Assembly: GCA_902625725.1 (NCBI GenBank)
Contig: CACOCY010000007.1
Location: 1 to 64,000, forward strand
DNA: 64,000 bases
From: an uncultured SAR116 cluster alpha proteobacterium
Lineage (GTDB): Bacteria; Pseudomonadota; Alphaproteobacteria; Puniceispirillales; Puniceispirillaceae
Reading direction: 5' to 3'
Both the position numbers and the translations under genes were made by a program. The first letter of the stretch is position 1, and the number at the start of each line of letters is the position of its first letter. The notes beneath the pieces were generated by a model that saw nothing but the letters and a program-made list of their open reading frames with translations, was not told the DNA's origin and made no database searches. Below, piece by piece: positions 55,511 to 64,000 of the stretch.

Positions 55511-57465
55511 TTGTCGAGTTGGGACATTTTTGTTTAGTGCTCGCTTTTGTTTTATCACTTAGCCAGTCTGTTTTTCCTATTTTTGCATCAAACTCCAACT
55601 TTAAGCAGTTGCACTCAATCACTTTAAGGATGTCATTGTTGAATGCATTTTGCGTAGCACTCTCTTTCATGAGTCTTATTTGGGCATTTATTGTCTCTGA
55701 TTTTTCAGTATCTCTTGTAGCTGAGCATTCTCATTCTTCAAAACCAATGATCTATAAAATTTCTGGTACTTGGGGCAACCACGAAGGCTCACTATTAATG
55801 TGGATTTTAATTTTATCCATTTTTGGCGCAGGATTAGCGCTTACGCAAAAAACAATGCCAATATCCCAAAAATCGTTAATACTTGGAATTCAAGGGTCTA
55901 TTGGATCTGCATTTTTGGCTTTCTCTCTTTTCACTTCTAACCCGTTTAAGAGACTATCGAACATTCCATTAAACGGAAATGGTTTAAACCCTGTGTTACA
56001 GGATATTGGGCTAGCACTTCACCCACCAACGTTATACGTTGGTTACGTTGGATTATCACTTGCCTTTTCATTTGCAGTAGCTGCTCTTTTAACAAATTCA
56101 TTTGATAAAAACTGGGCCCGATATATGCGTGTCTGGGTGCAAATAGCTTGGTGCGCATTGACGCTGGGTATCGGTCTTGGAAGTTGGTGGGCATATTACG
56201 AGCTTGGATGGGGAGGCTGGTGGTTTTGGGATCCAGTTGAAAATGCATCTCTTATGCCATGGCTTGCTGCAACTGCGTTATTGCATTCTGTAATAGTGGT
56301 TGAGCAACGAGAACAGCTGAAAAGTTGGACTGTTCTGCTCGCAATTATTGGGTTTTCGTTGTCATTGCTGGGAACATTCATTGTTCGCTCTGGACTTTTA
56401 ACATCAGTCCACAGCTTTGCTTCAGACCCAACAAGAGGATTATTTATTTTGGGAATTCTTATTATCTCAATCGGACCGCCGTTGATATTATTCGCAATTC
56501 GTGGCCCAAAATTAAAAACGGATGGGCCCCTGGTTTTAGTAAGTAGAGAAACAGCATTAATAGCTAATAATTTTCTACTAATTTGCGCCGCAATTGTCGT
56601 GCTGATTGGAACATTTTATCCAATCGCACTTGAAGTGGCTACGGGGATAAAAATTACTGTAGGGCCCCCTTATTTTGATGCAACCTTTAATCCTATTATG
56701 GGTCTACTTTTAATAATTATCGGTATTGGACCATTTATGATTTGGAGACAAGGTTTGACGCCCAAAGCAAAACATATATGGACAATTAGTGTGGGCATTT
56801 CCCTCTTAACGACTTTTATATTTATCCAAGCAAACACTAGTTTATCTATTGGAGCGCTTGCAGGCATATCGACTGTAACTTGGCTTGGTGCAACAATAAT
56901 ATGTGGCCTTGTTATTAAAGTTCGCACATTAAAACGAAACAGCAAATCTGATTTTTGGCAACGCCTCATTCGTCTTCAATGGGGCATGTGGGTGGCGCAT
57001 TTTGGTATCGTTATCTTTCTAATCGGTGCTCTAGGAGAAAGTGTTTTTAAAAATGAGAGCGTCGCCCGTATGCATATAGGAGAAGAAATCCAAATCGGTG
57101 CTGAAAAAGCAAAATTGAAGTCAATCTTTACGAGAGCAGGAAGTAATTATGAGGCTCTAGTTGCAACTTTGTACATTTTTGATGGTCAGGATAATCATAT
57201 CGGTACCTTATATCCTGAAAAAAGAATTTACCCTGTAGAGAGACAGACAACTACGGAAGCAGGAATTCGTCATGAGCTGACACATGATTATTATGCAGTG
57301 CTTGGTGATGGCAATCAAACAGATGGATATACTATAAGGCTTTATCGAAAACCATTTGTATCATGGATATGGTTTGGGATTATCTTAATGGCGTCTGGGG
57401 CGGCAGTTTCAGCACTAACAAAATTTAATAACCACAAAAAATCGCTAAAAGCGTTACAATCATGA
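55507..57465 (+). CDS. ccmF: Cytochrome c heme lyase subunit CcmF
   Basis: Large polytopic membrane protein that attaches heme to apocytochrome c with CcmH/I. The start is ATG 55507 (MIVELGHF), coupled to the ccmE stop; a longer reading from 55486 is not needed. GGAGG lies about 8 bases upstream. Seen: the tryptophan-rich periplasmic motif WGGWWFWDPVENASLMPWL (about 236-254) and HPPTLYVGYVGLSLAFSFA. About 14 helices, 652 residues. Confidence 0.96.
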   Translation: MIVELGHFCLVLAFVLSLSQSVFPIFASNSNFKQLHSITLRMSLLNAFCVALSFMSLIWAFIVSDFSVSLVAEHSHSSKPMIYKISGTWGNHEGSLLMWILILSIFGAGLALTQKTMPISQKSLILGIQGSIGSAFLAFSLFTSNPFKRLSNIPLNGNGLNPVLQDIGLALHPPTLYVGYVGLSLAFSFAVAALLTNSFDKNWARYMRVWVQIAWCALTLGIGLGSWWAYYELGWGGWWFWDPVENASLMPWLAATALLHSVIVVEQREQLKSWTVLLAIIGFSLSLLGTFIVRSGLLTSVHSFASDPTRGLFILGILIISIGPPLILFAIRGPKLKTDGPLVLVSRETALIANNFLLICAAIVVLIGTFYPIALEVATGIKITVGPPYFDATFNPIMGLLLIIIGIGPFMIWRQGLTPKAKHIWTISVGISLLTTFIFIQANTSLSIGALAGISTVTWLGATIICGLVIKVRTLKRNSKSDFWQRLIRLQWGMWVAHFGIVIFLIGALGESVFKNESVARMHIGEEIQIGAEKAKLKSIFTRAGSNYEALVATLYIFDGQDNHIGTLYPEKRIYPVERQTTTEAGIRHELTHDYYAVLGDGNQTDGYTIRLYRKPFVSWIWFGIILMASGAAVSALTKFNNHKKSLKALQS

Positions 57466-58016
57466 ATATTCGTTTTCTCTTGCCAATTGGGATTTTCTTG
57501 GCATTGGTAACTATTTCCGCTGTCTCAATGTTATCCATGTTAAATGGAGACCAAGCAAGCAAACAACTTCCCTCTCCTTTAATTGGGAAAAAAGCGCCTG
57601 ATCTTATTCTTGCTCCATTAAATACAACTTTATCGACATCGCAAAAAAAATCTGACCTAAAACAGTCAGTTGAAAATGAACCTTTTCTAGTTAATTTTTT
57701 TGCGAGTTGGTGTGCACCTTGTCAAAAAGAGGCGCCTTTCCTGAATAAGCTATCAAATAAAATTCCCATCATTGGAGTTGCTTATAAAGATAGGTCAGAC
57801 GAATTAGCCATTTTCTTAGAACGTTTTGGAGATCCATTTATTAAAATTGGATTTGATAATGATGGGAAAACAGCTATTAACTGGGGTGTTTATGGAATTC
57901 CAGAGACATTTCTAATTTCCAATGAAGGAAAAATAATCGCGCGTCATGCTGGTGAGATTACAAATGAGGTCTTTAACTCTTTGTTCATCCCTTCAATACA
58001 AGAGATGATAAGATGA
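57462..58016 (+). CDS. ccmG: CcmG/DsbE thiol:disulfide oxidoreductase
   Basis: Membrane-tethered periplasmic thioredoxin that reduces apocytochrome c cysteines during maturation. N-terminal anchor (about 5-27), thioredoxin fold with FFASWCAPCQKEAP (C84, C87) and the GxxG-PETFLIS region WGVYGIPETFLISNEG. Length 184. Its ATG overlaps the ccmF stop and its end overlaps ccmHI. Confidence 0.95.
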   Translation: MNIRFLLPIGIFLALVTISAVSMLSMLNGDQASKQLPSPLIGKKAPDLILAPLNTTLSTSQKKSDLKQSVENEPFLVNFFASWCAPCQKEAPFLNKLSNKIPIIGVAYKDRSDELAIFLERFGDPFIKIGFDNDGKTAINWGVYGIPETFLISNEGKIIARHAGEITNEVFNSLFIPSIQEMIR

Positions 58017-59758
58017 TGTTCAAGTTATCCTTAATCGTGAAACTCTTTATAGTTTTATTTTTCCTCACAATAGTAAGTTTTATAAACGATAAAATTGATA
58101 TTTCTGGTTTTTTAGTAAAAAATGCATCTGCAATAACAGCAGAAGAAATGCTTAGCGATCCTATCCTTGAAAAAAGAGCTCGAAATATTTCCGCTAAACT
58201 TCGATGTCTTGTTTGTCAAAACCAATCAATTGATGAATCCGACGCTGAGCTTGCTGTTGATTTAAGGAGACAAGTTCGTGAGTACTTAGAAGATGGCATG
58301 ACCAATAAACAGATTTTTAAGGCCTTAGCAGAAAAATACGGAGAATTTGTTTTATTGTCCCCTACCTTTCAACCTGCCACCTACCTTCTTTGGGGAGCTC
58401 CGCTGCTCATTCTTGCTATTGGAATATTATTAATAGCTAATCTTTTTTCATCCTCAAAAATTAATTTTCCTAAGTCATCATCAGATACAAAAGTTTTTCC
58501 AGAATTAATGACAATAACGTGTAAACAAAATAAAAACGATACGGAAAAAAACAGCGTTCGATATACCCAAATATCAACCATTTCAAGACTAGCTTTGCCA
58601 GTGCTTATTTTACTTCTGAGCGTGGGTATTTACCTTAGCATAGGCAGCCCAGATCTTATTGATTATTCGCCATCAGATGATAATACGCTCCGGGCACAAG
58701 CAGAAAATGAACTACTTGAGAAAAATCAATTAGCTCTAAAATCGTTTGAAGAAGCTAAAAAGCGTGTTGAAAAAAACCCAGATAGTTTATCTGCACAATT
58801 CATGTTAGCAGCGACGGCCTCACAAATCGGCTCGATTGAAGTTGAGATAAGTGCTCTTAAAAAGGCGCTATTGTTAAGTGAGGGTGACTCAAGAATTAAA
58901 TCTCAACTGGCAGAAACTCTTACAAGGCAAGCTAATGGGCAAGTAACAAAGGCTGCATCAAACCTCATTTCCGAGGTTCTAAAACATGATAGGAAAGATA
59001 TTCGCGCGCTCTATTTGCGTGGTTTAGAATTATTTCAAAAAGGAGAACTAACAGACGCTATTAGTTATTGGAAATTCACAGCAGAGCGGATTTTACCAAA
59101 CTCGCCTCTAGCAGACAAGATAAGAGCTGATGTTGAACAAGCAGCGGAATTAGCCAAAATCGAAATACCAAACCTTACCTTTTCAAGTGTTCCTGCTTTT
59201 AATATTGGAGTTCTTAAAAGGGAAAAAAATTTAATAAATGTAGATAACAATACATTTGAAAAAAAACTCTCTCAATTTGCCACATTATCCCAAAATGAGC
59301 AAAACCAATTTATCCAACAAATGACAAGACGCCTTTTGGAGAACTTGCGACAACAGCCAGATAATTTTGATGGCTGGCTAAAACTTGCACAGGCCTATCT
59401 TTCTATAAGCAACTTTGATTTGGCTGATGATGCCCTAATATCTGCTATTAATGCCCTTAGTTCGGAAGAACAGAGAATTTCTTTGATTGAATTTGCCCTT
59501 TTGTCGCACTCATCTCCTAAATCAATACAAATTGCTGGATCACAATTGTCTAAGATTTCAGGTGAATTAAAAAATTCATTTTCAGTTAAATTCTTGCAAG
59601 GTGAATATGCTCGACAGATAGGTGACAAAAAACAAGCGATTAGGCATTGGTCGGATATTTTAAATCGCATGCCAACAGAATCTAACCAAGCAAAAACATT
59701 ACAAACATATATAAATTCATTAGAAAATACATCCTACGGATTGTTGCCAAACCAATGA
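58013..59758 (+). CDS. ccmH: CcmH-CcmI fusion (heme lyase thioredoxin and TPR subunit)
   Basis: One 581-residue protein joins two maturation factors. The N-terminal CcmH part has a signal-anchor (about 5-25), LRCLVCQNQSIDESDAELA (C65, C68) and a second membrane helix (about 122-142). The C-terminal part after a third membrane helix (about 190-210) is a CcmI-like TPR domain that binds apocytochrome c (repeats from about 240 to 370 and 430-570). In many bacteria these are two genes, ccmH and ccmI. Start: ATG 58013 or 58016, overlapping ccmG. Confidence 0.92.
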   Translation: MMFKLSLIVKLFIVLFFLTIVSFINDKIDISGFLVKNASAITAEEMLSDPILEKRARNISAKLRCLVCQNQSIDESDAELAVDLRRQVREYLEDGMTNKQIFKALAEKYGEFVLLSPTFQPATYLLWGAPLLILAIGILLIANLFSSSKINFPKSSSDTKVFPELMTITCKQNKNDTEKNSVRYTQISTISRLALPVLILLLSVGIYLSIGSPDLIDYSPSDDNTLRAQAENELLEKNQLALKSFEEAKKRVEKNPDSLSAQFMLAATASQIGSIEVEISALKKALLLSEGDSRIKSQLAETLTRQANGQVTKAASNLISEVLKHDRKDIRALYLRGLELFQKGELTDAISYWKFTAERILPNSPLADKIRADVEQAAELAKIEIPNLTFSSVPAFNIGVLKREKNLINVDNNTFEKKLSQFATLSQNEQNQFIQQMTRRLLENLRQQPDNFDGWLKLAQAYLSISNFDLADDALISAINALSSEEQRISLIEFALLSHSSPKSIQIAGSQLSKISGELKNSFSVKFLQGEYARQIGDKKQAIRHWSDILNRMPTESNQAKTLQTYINSLENTSYGLLPNQ

Positions 59759-59770
59759 CATGAACTTTAA

Positions 59771-60565
59771 TTAACCGACAAATGCCTTTTCAACGACATA
59801 GTGGCCTGGCTGGGAGTTGGCACCTTCAACAAGTCCAAATTCTTCACAGATTAGTTTCATATCCTTATTCATTCCAACAGAACCACAAATCATTACTCTA
59901 TCTTGTTGAGGAGAAAATGGACTTGTGGACAATAATGAAAATAGTTCTCCACTCTGAATTAAATCGGTAGCCCTTCCAACAACATCCGACTTTTCTCTCG
60001 TTGTTGTTGAGAGATAAACTAAGTTTTCCAGAGCTAATTCACCAATTAAAGGGTCTTTTTTGGTTCTATTAACTAGATCTTTTCCATAAGCAAGTTCTGA
60101 TTTGTTTCTGCATGTATGAATTAAATAAACCTGTTCATATTTTTCATATAACTCTGGATCTCTTATGAGAGATGCAAATGGCGCTATACCTGTGCCAGTT
60201 GCTATCATGTATATTTTGTTTCCCGGGGTTAAGGCATCTAATACCAATGTACCCACAGGTTTTTTTCGCATAATTATATATTCATTCTCCTGAATACTCT
60301 GCAGTCTCGACGTAAGTGGACCATCAGGTACTTTAATTGAATAAAATGAGAGCTTCTCATCCCAGCTAGGAGAAGCAATTGAGTAGGCTCTCAATAGGGG
60401 TTTGTCTCTCTCGTCCAACAAACCTAACATGATAAACTCACCAGAACGAAATCTAAAACTTGCTGGCCTTGTTACAGAAAATGAGAATAGTCTGTCAGTC
60501 CAATGTGTAACATCTAATACCCTGACGGCATCCTCTGTCCCTGAAGTAACTTTTGAAAAAGTCAT
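59771..60565 (-). CDS. fpr: Ferredoxin/flavodoxin-NADP+ reductase
   Basis: FAD enzyme exchanging electrons between NADPH and ferredoxin or flavodoxin. Seen: the FAD-binding RPASFRFRSGEFIMLGL and RAYSIASPSWDEKLSFYS, GTGIAPFASLIRDPE for NADP, and the C-terminal YVVEKAFVG (proteobacterial FPR ends EKAFVE/G). Length 264. It converges on the ccm operon (12 bases) and is divergent from the next transporter gene. Confidence 0.94.
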   Translation of the reverse strand: MTFSKVTSGTEDAVRVLDVTHWTDRLFSFSVTRPASFRFRSGEFIMLGLLDERDKPLLRAYSIASPSWDEKLSFYSIKVPDGPLTSRLQSIQENEYIIMRKKPVGTLVLDALTPGNKIYMIATGTGIAPFASLIRDPELYEKYEQVYLIHTCRNKSELAYGKDLVNRTKKDPLIGELALENLVYLSTTTREKSDVVGRATDLIQSGELFSLLSTSPFSPQQDRVMICGSVGMNKDMKLICEEFGLVEGANSQPGHYVVEKAFVG

Positions 60566-60778
60566 TTAAGCTCAACCATCCTTTTTCTTAGGGCAACCTA
60601 GTCATACCAAAAACAGCTTTTTTGAATATTTTACACTATCTTTTGAAATATCTTTTTATATTTTAACAACAATGAGTCAATTAATAAAAAACTATCCTCA
60701 AGCAAAACAAATACAAGCAAAAAGGTGATATGAGAGTAGCATTGGCAATATTCAATCAAAGAACTATTAAATTTAGCC

Positions 60779-60806
60779 TTGACTAATTATATAAGTGTAC
60801 TATTTA
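60779..60806 (+). promoter_or_regulatory. Possible promoter of the metal-type permease gene
   Basis: TTGACT (60779-60784), 16 bases, then TATTTA (60801-60806). It precedes the permease gene start at 60849 by about 40 bases. The match is moderate and was made by eye. Confidence 0.35.
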
Positions 60807-60817
60807 CTTTGTTATGA

Positions 60818-60832
60818 ATAAGATATTCTTAT
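60818..60832 (+). promoter_or_regulatory. Perfect 15-bp dyad ATAAGATATTCTTAT, candidate operator
   Basis: ATAAGA-TAT-TCTTAT is a perfect 6-bp inverted repeat, about 12 bases after a possible -10. It lies just before the preferred ATG (60849) of the putative metal permease, so it may be a repressor site. It does not match the usual Fur or MntR boxes I know. Confidence 0.35.
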
Positions 60833-60848
60833 GTCAATAGGAAATAGC

Positions 60849-62012
60849 ATGGCTGAAACTTATTTAGAACAACCAAAATCAAATGCCATAAATACTCAAA
60901 AATCACTAATTTTAGTTGTGATATTAGGGGCACTTGCGTATGGGCTTCTAAATCGAGACTTTGGCAAAATAATTATGGCTTCTATTTCAGACGCCTATAT
61001 TCAGGTCACCTCTTTTGTTGCTGCAACTCTATTTTTGTTTTATAGCATTGAGCGAGTTTTCAAATTTGACATTACTAAAAAACTCTCAAATTCAGGTAAT
61101 CTTCAAGTATTTTTTGCAGCTCTTCTAGGCGCTCTACCTGGGTGTGGTGGAGCCATTATCGTAGTCACTCGCTACGTTTCAGGAACACTCAGCTTTGGCA
61201 GTGTCCTCGCAACACTAACAGCTACTATGGGAGACGCTGCTTTTCTTCTAATCGCAAAAGAACCCACAACTGGACTACTCATTATGGGATTAGGACTTGT
61301 GGTGGGAAGTATCACTGGTTATGTGGTAGACAAAATCCATGGACGTGATTTTCTTAGACCAAAATCAAGCCCTAATATGCCAACTTATACTAACCATGCA
61401 ATCCAGCAATCTAATTCAGTACTTGCAACTAAATTATGGATAATTTTGATTATTCCAGGAATTGCGCTTGGAATTCTTGCAGCCTTTCAGGTCGATATTG
61501 ATTTATTATTGCAGAATCCTTTAGTTGCCGAGCTAGGAACAAATTTGGGCTTCGTTGGCGGAATTTTTTGCGTATTTTTATGGGCTGCACCTCCATTTTT
61601 AAAAGGTGGTGCAAACAATAATGCAAAAATATCTAAACACCTACGAGATACCATTGCTGATACGAATTTTGTGACGGCTTGGGTTATTTTTGCATTCCTA
61701 ATTTTCGAAATTTGGATGTTTAGCTTCAATATCGATCTTGAAAAATTATTTACCGGATTTCATATTTATTTGCCAATGATTGCAGTTATTATTGGGCTTT
61801 TGCCTGGATGTGGTCCACAAGTTATTATAACTAGTATGTACATAGGTGGGATTATCCCATTATCAGCACAGATAGGTAATGCCATAAGCAACGATGGAGA
61901 TGCATTGTTCCCTGCTATTGCTCTTGCACCTAAAACAGCAATTGTTGCGACTCTCTATTCTACAATCCCTGCAATTTTAGTGGCTTACGCTTGGTATTTT
62001 ATTTTTGAATAG
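60849..62012 (+). CDS. 10-TM heavy-metal-type permease (ArsP_2/putative manganese transporter)
   Basis: About 387 residues, polytopic. Two related halves repeat the same motifs: LLGALPGCGGAIIVVTRYVSG with TMGDAAFLLIA, and IIGLLPGCGPQVIITSMYIGG with SNDGDALFPAIALAPK. Such PGCG/GDA proteins are annotated as putative 10-TM heavy-metal exporters or as manganese transporters (MntX-like); the direction and metal are not fixed by sequence. The ATG at 60849 has AGGA 6 bases upstream; the in-frame ATG at 60831 has none and sits in the dyad. Confidence 0.75.
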   Translation: MAETYLEQPKSNAINTQKSLILVVILGALAYGLLNRDFGKIIMASISDAYIQVTSFVAATLFLFYSIERVFKFDITKKLSNSGNLQVFFAALLGALPGCGGAIIVVTRYVSGTLSFGSVLATLTATMGDAAFLLIAKEPTTGLLIMGLGLVVGSITGYVVDKIHGRDFLRPKSSPNMPTYTNHAIQQSNSVLATKLWIILIIPGIALGILAAFQVDIDLLLQNPLVAELGTNLGFVGGIFCVFLWAAPPFLKGGANNNAKISKHLRDTIADTNFVTAWVIFAFLIFEIWMFSFNIDLEKLFTGFHIYLPMIAVIIGLLPGCGPQVIITSMYIGGIIPLSAQIGNAISNDGDALFPAIALAPKTAIVATLYSTIPAILVAYAWYFIFE

Positions 62013-62119
62013 AAATCAGCTATACTTAATTGAAACACCTTATCGTTTTAATGAATTTGAAAATCTGTATTGACCATTAAATTTAATTTTACCTCAACCA
62101 CAAATCGTAGAAATATCAA

Positions 62120-64000
62120 ATGAGCAAGATGAGTAAACAAACGCATTACACACTTTGGGAGTCGATGGCGATTGCAGAATATAAGGGCGCCTCTGAAAAA
62201 ATTAATGGGAAGATTAATTTAGATGATCTTCATATTAAGCCTTTATATACAGCGGACGACCTTAGTGAGTGCAACCACCTTGATAATTTGCCCGGGCAAA
62301 CTCCCTTCACACGTGGACCAAAAGCGACTATGTACACCGGTAGACCTTGGACAGTTCGCCAATACGCTGGCTTTTCTACAGCAGAAGAGTCGAATGCATT
62401 TTTTAAACATGCACTCGCAAGTGGCCAGAAAGGTCTTTCAGTTGCTTTTGATTTAGCAACTCATCGAGGATATGACTCAGATCACGAAAGAGTTTCAGGA
62501 GATGTCGGTAAAGCTGGCGTTGCAATTGACACTGTTGAGGATATGAAACGATTATTTGCTGGTATTCCGCTTGACAAAATGTCTGTATCTATGACTATGA
62601 ACGGCGCTGTACTTCCAATTTTATCTAGTTTTATCATTGCCGGAGAAGAACAAGGTGTACCCACCAAAGCCCTTTCAGGTACTATTCAAAATGATATTTT
62701 GAAAGAATTTATGGTGCGGAATACTTATATCTACCCGCCGGAACCCTCAATGCGAATAGTTTCTGATATTATTGCTTATACAGCAACAGAAATGCCTAGA
62801 TTTAATTCGATATCAATTTCTGGATATCATATGCAAGAGGCTGGTGCTAACCTTGTACAAGAACTAGCATTTACTCTTGCAGACGGACTCGAATATGTTA
62901 AAGCAGCAAACGAGCGAGGGCTAGATGTTGACCAATTCGCACCTCGTCTGTCTTTTTTCTTTGCGATAGGTATGAATTTCTTTTCTGAGACAGCTAAATT
63001 GAGGGCGGCACGCACCTTATGGGCTCGTTGGATGAAAAGATTATTCAATCCAAATGATGCTAAATCTTTGATGCTTCGCACACATTGTCAGACAAGTGGA
63101 GCAAGCTTAACAGAACAAGATCCACATAACAACATCATTCGTACGACTGTTGAAGCGTTGGCAGCAACACTCGGAGGCACTCAATCTCTTCATACAAATT
63201 CATTTGACGAGGCAATTGCACTTCCATCAGAATTCTCAGCAAAAATCGCAAGGAATACCCAATTAATCCTTCAGCATGAAGCTGGGATTACTGATACCGT
63301 CGACCCCCTCGCTGGTTCCTATTATGTCGAAAACCTAACATCACAACTTATATCGAAAGCTAATAACTTGATTGAGAAGATCATAAATATGGGCGGAATG
63401 ACTATCGCGGTACAAGAAGGGTTCCCCAAAAGAGAAATTGAGAAAGTTGCAACAAAAAAGCAAGCACTTATTGATTCTGGAAAGCAGATAATCGTAGGAG
63501 TGAATCAATATAAAACAGATGATAATGACGAAATTCAAGTTCGTGAGATTGATAATTCTGCTGTTAGAGACACACAAATAAAAAGAATAATCGAGGTAAA
63601 ATCAAAGCGAGATAGCAAAGCCGTTTTATCAGCACTCACTGATATAAAAAACGCTGCCCAAACAGGAGAAAATAACTTGTTGGCGCTCACAATTAATGCA
63701 ATGCGCTTGAGAGCAACGGTAGGAGAGGTATCTTCTACATTAAGCGAAATTTACACGCGCCATAGGGGTGTAAGTGAGGTTGTAAGGAATATCTATACAG
63801 AGGCATTCAACGATAAAGAAGTTTTGGAACCAGTTTACAAGGCTGTTGAACAATTTAAGGCAGAAACAAATGATAGACCAGTACTATATCTTGCAAAATT
63901 AGGACAAGATGGACACGACAGAGGTGCTAAAATCATCGCAAGTGCGTTTGCAGATTTTGGCTATAAGGTAGTTGCTGGCGAACTATTTGAAACACCACAG
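62120..64000 (+). CDS. scpA: Methylmalonyl-CoA mutase (3' end beyond window)
   Basis: Adenosylcobalamin enzyme interconverting methylmalonyl-CoA and succinyl-CoA, for propionate and odd-chain or branched-chain catabolism. It reads open to base 64000 (627 codons). Seen: [75 protein letters not shown] and, in the C-terminal domain, the B12-binding [17 protein letters not shown] (DxHxxG). The single-chain type (catalytic plus B12 domains) is expected from the length. Start ATG 62120 (or 62129). No cobalamin riboswitch was recognised in the 107 bases upstream. Confidence 0.95.
   Translation, partial: MSKMSKQTHYTLWESMAIAEYKGASEKINGKINLDDLHIKPLYTADDLSECNHLDNLPGQTPFTRGPKATMYTGRPWTVRQYAGFSTAEESNAFFKHALASGQKGLSVAFDLATHRGYDSDHERVSGDVGKAGVAIDTVEDMKRLFAGIPLDKMSVSMTMNGAVLPILSSFIIAGEEQGVPTKALSGTIQNDILKEFMVRNTYIYPPEPSMRIVSDIIAYTATEMPRFNSISISGYHMQEAGANLVQELAFTLADGLEYVKAANERGLDVDQFAPRLSFFFAIGMNFFSETAKLRAARTLWARWMKRLFNPNDAKSLMLRTHCQTSGASLTEQDPHNNIIRTTVEALAATLGGTQSLHTNSFDEAIALPSEFSAKIARNTQLILQHEAGITDTVDPLAGSYYVENLTSQLISKANNLIEKIINMGGMTIAVQEGFPKREIEKVATKKQALIDSGKQIIVGVNQYKTDDNDEIQVREIDNSAVRDTQIKRIIEVKSKRDSKAVLSALTDIKNAAQTGENNLLALTINAMRLRATVGEVSSTLSEIYTRHRGVSEVVRNIYTEAFNDKEVLEPVYKAVEQFKAETNDRPVLYLAKLGQDGHDRGAKIIASAFADFGYKVVAGELFETPQ

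Noticed and set aside
60672-60786. Two tandem 18-codon ORFs (60672-60728 and 60730-60786), nearly overlapping, the second with AGGTG upstream
   Set aside because: Too short, Lys/Gln-rich composition expected from AT-rich DNA, and the second runs through the likely promoter of the metal permease.
62013-62119. Cobalamin riboswitch before methylmalonyl-CoA mutase
   Set aside because: The gap is only 107 bases, AT-rich, and lacks the conserved B12-box wording.

Overview
The window looks like chromosomal DNA from a low-GC (mid-30s % by eye) Gram-negative alphaproteobacterium, possibly a marine SAR116-like lineage. The class call rests on three things: a circularly permuted two-piece tmRNA gene (about 39645-40017), an alpha-type SspB adaptor beside it, and the gene order thyA-folA / hflK-hflC-degP / serB-miaA-ilvI-ilvH-ilvC followed by mreBCD-mrdA-rodA. 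The lineage below class level is a guess. Almost all of the window is dense housekeeping sequence. I see no tRNA, rRNA, insertion sequence, prophage or CRISPR array.

Layout. 1-5271 (mostly minus): NAD salvage (nadE, cut by the window edge, and pncB), class II DAHP synthase and glutathione reductase. 5545-12581: acetoacetyl-CoA synthetase, an unknown protein, a DNA-repair pair (AlkA-type glycosylase and SRAP abasic-site protein), TsaC/Sua5, a D-2-hydroxyacid dehydrogenase and a DUF924 protein. 12585-15817: a glycosyltransferase 9 and LptD (LPS synthesis and assembly). 16030-17375: a small patch of unknown or poorly known genes ending in a DsrE-like protein. 17539-20788: divergent glmS and glmU. 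20823-27469: SbmA-like transporter, then the rod-shape cluster rodA-mrdA-mreD-mreC-mreB. 27637-31159: ilvC, ilvH and ilvI with a candidate branched-chain leader peptide in front of ilvI. 31285-38066: miaA, serB, degP, hflC, hflK and mrp. 38123-40554: folA, thyA, two-piece tmRNA and sspB. 40671-45175: fumC, then the lactate pair lldD-dld. 45223-47294: rpmJ (short, found by reading the minus strand), msrA and pgk. 47423-52204: azlCD, a DMT exporter, TauE permease with pterin carbinolamine dehydratase, ispZ/yciB and a GST-like protein. 52380-54662: a sulfur cassette (periplasmic rhodanese, YeeE/YedE permease, and a 52-residue exported Cys-rich protein). 55076-59758: ccmE-ccmF-ccmG-ccmHI with overlapping start and stop codons. 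59771-64000: ferredoxin-NADP reductase, a duplicated heavy-metal-type permease and the start of methylmalonyl-CoA mutase.

How it fits together. Many neighbours share a process: peptidoglycan precursor supply (glmS, glmU) and elongasome (mre/rod); membrane proteolysis (HflKC, DegP); tagged-protein turnover (tmRNA, SspB); abasic-site creation and shielding (AlkA, SRAP); sulfur uptake and transfer (rhodanese, YeeE, small Cys-rich protein). The least explained items are the putative ilvI leader with its bracketing inverted repeat, the small Cys-rich protein of the sulfur cassette, and the unknown genes at 7527-8030 and 16030-16973.
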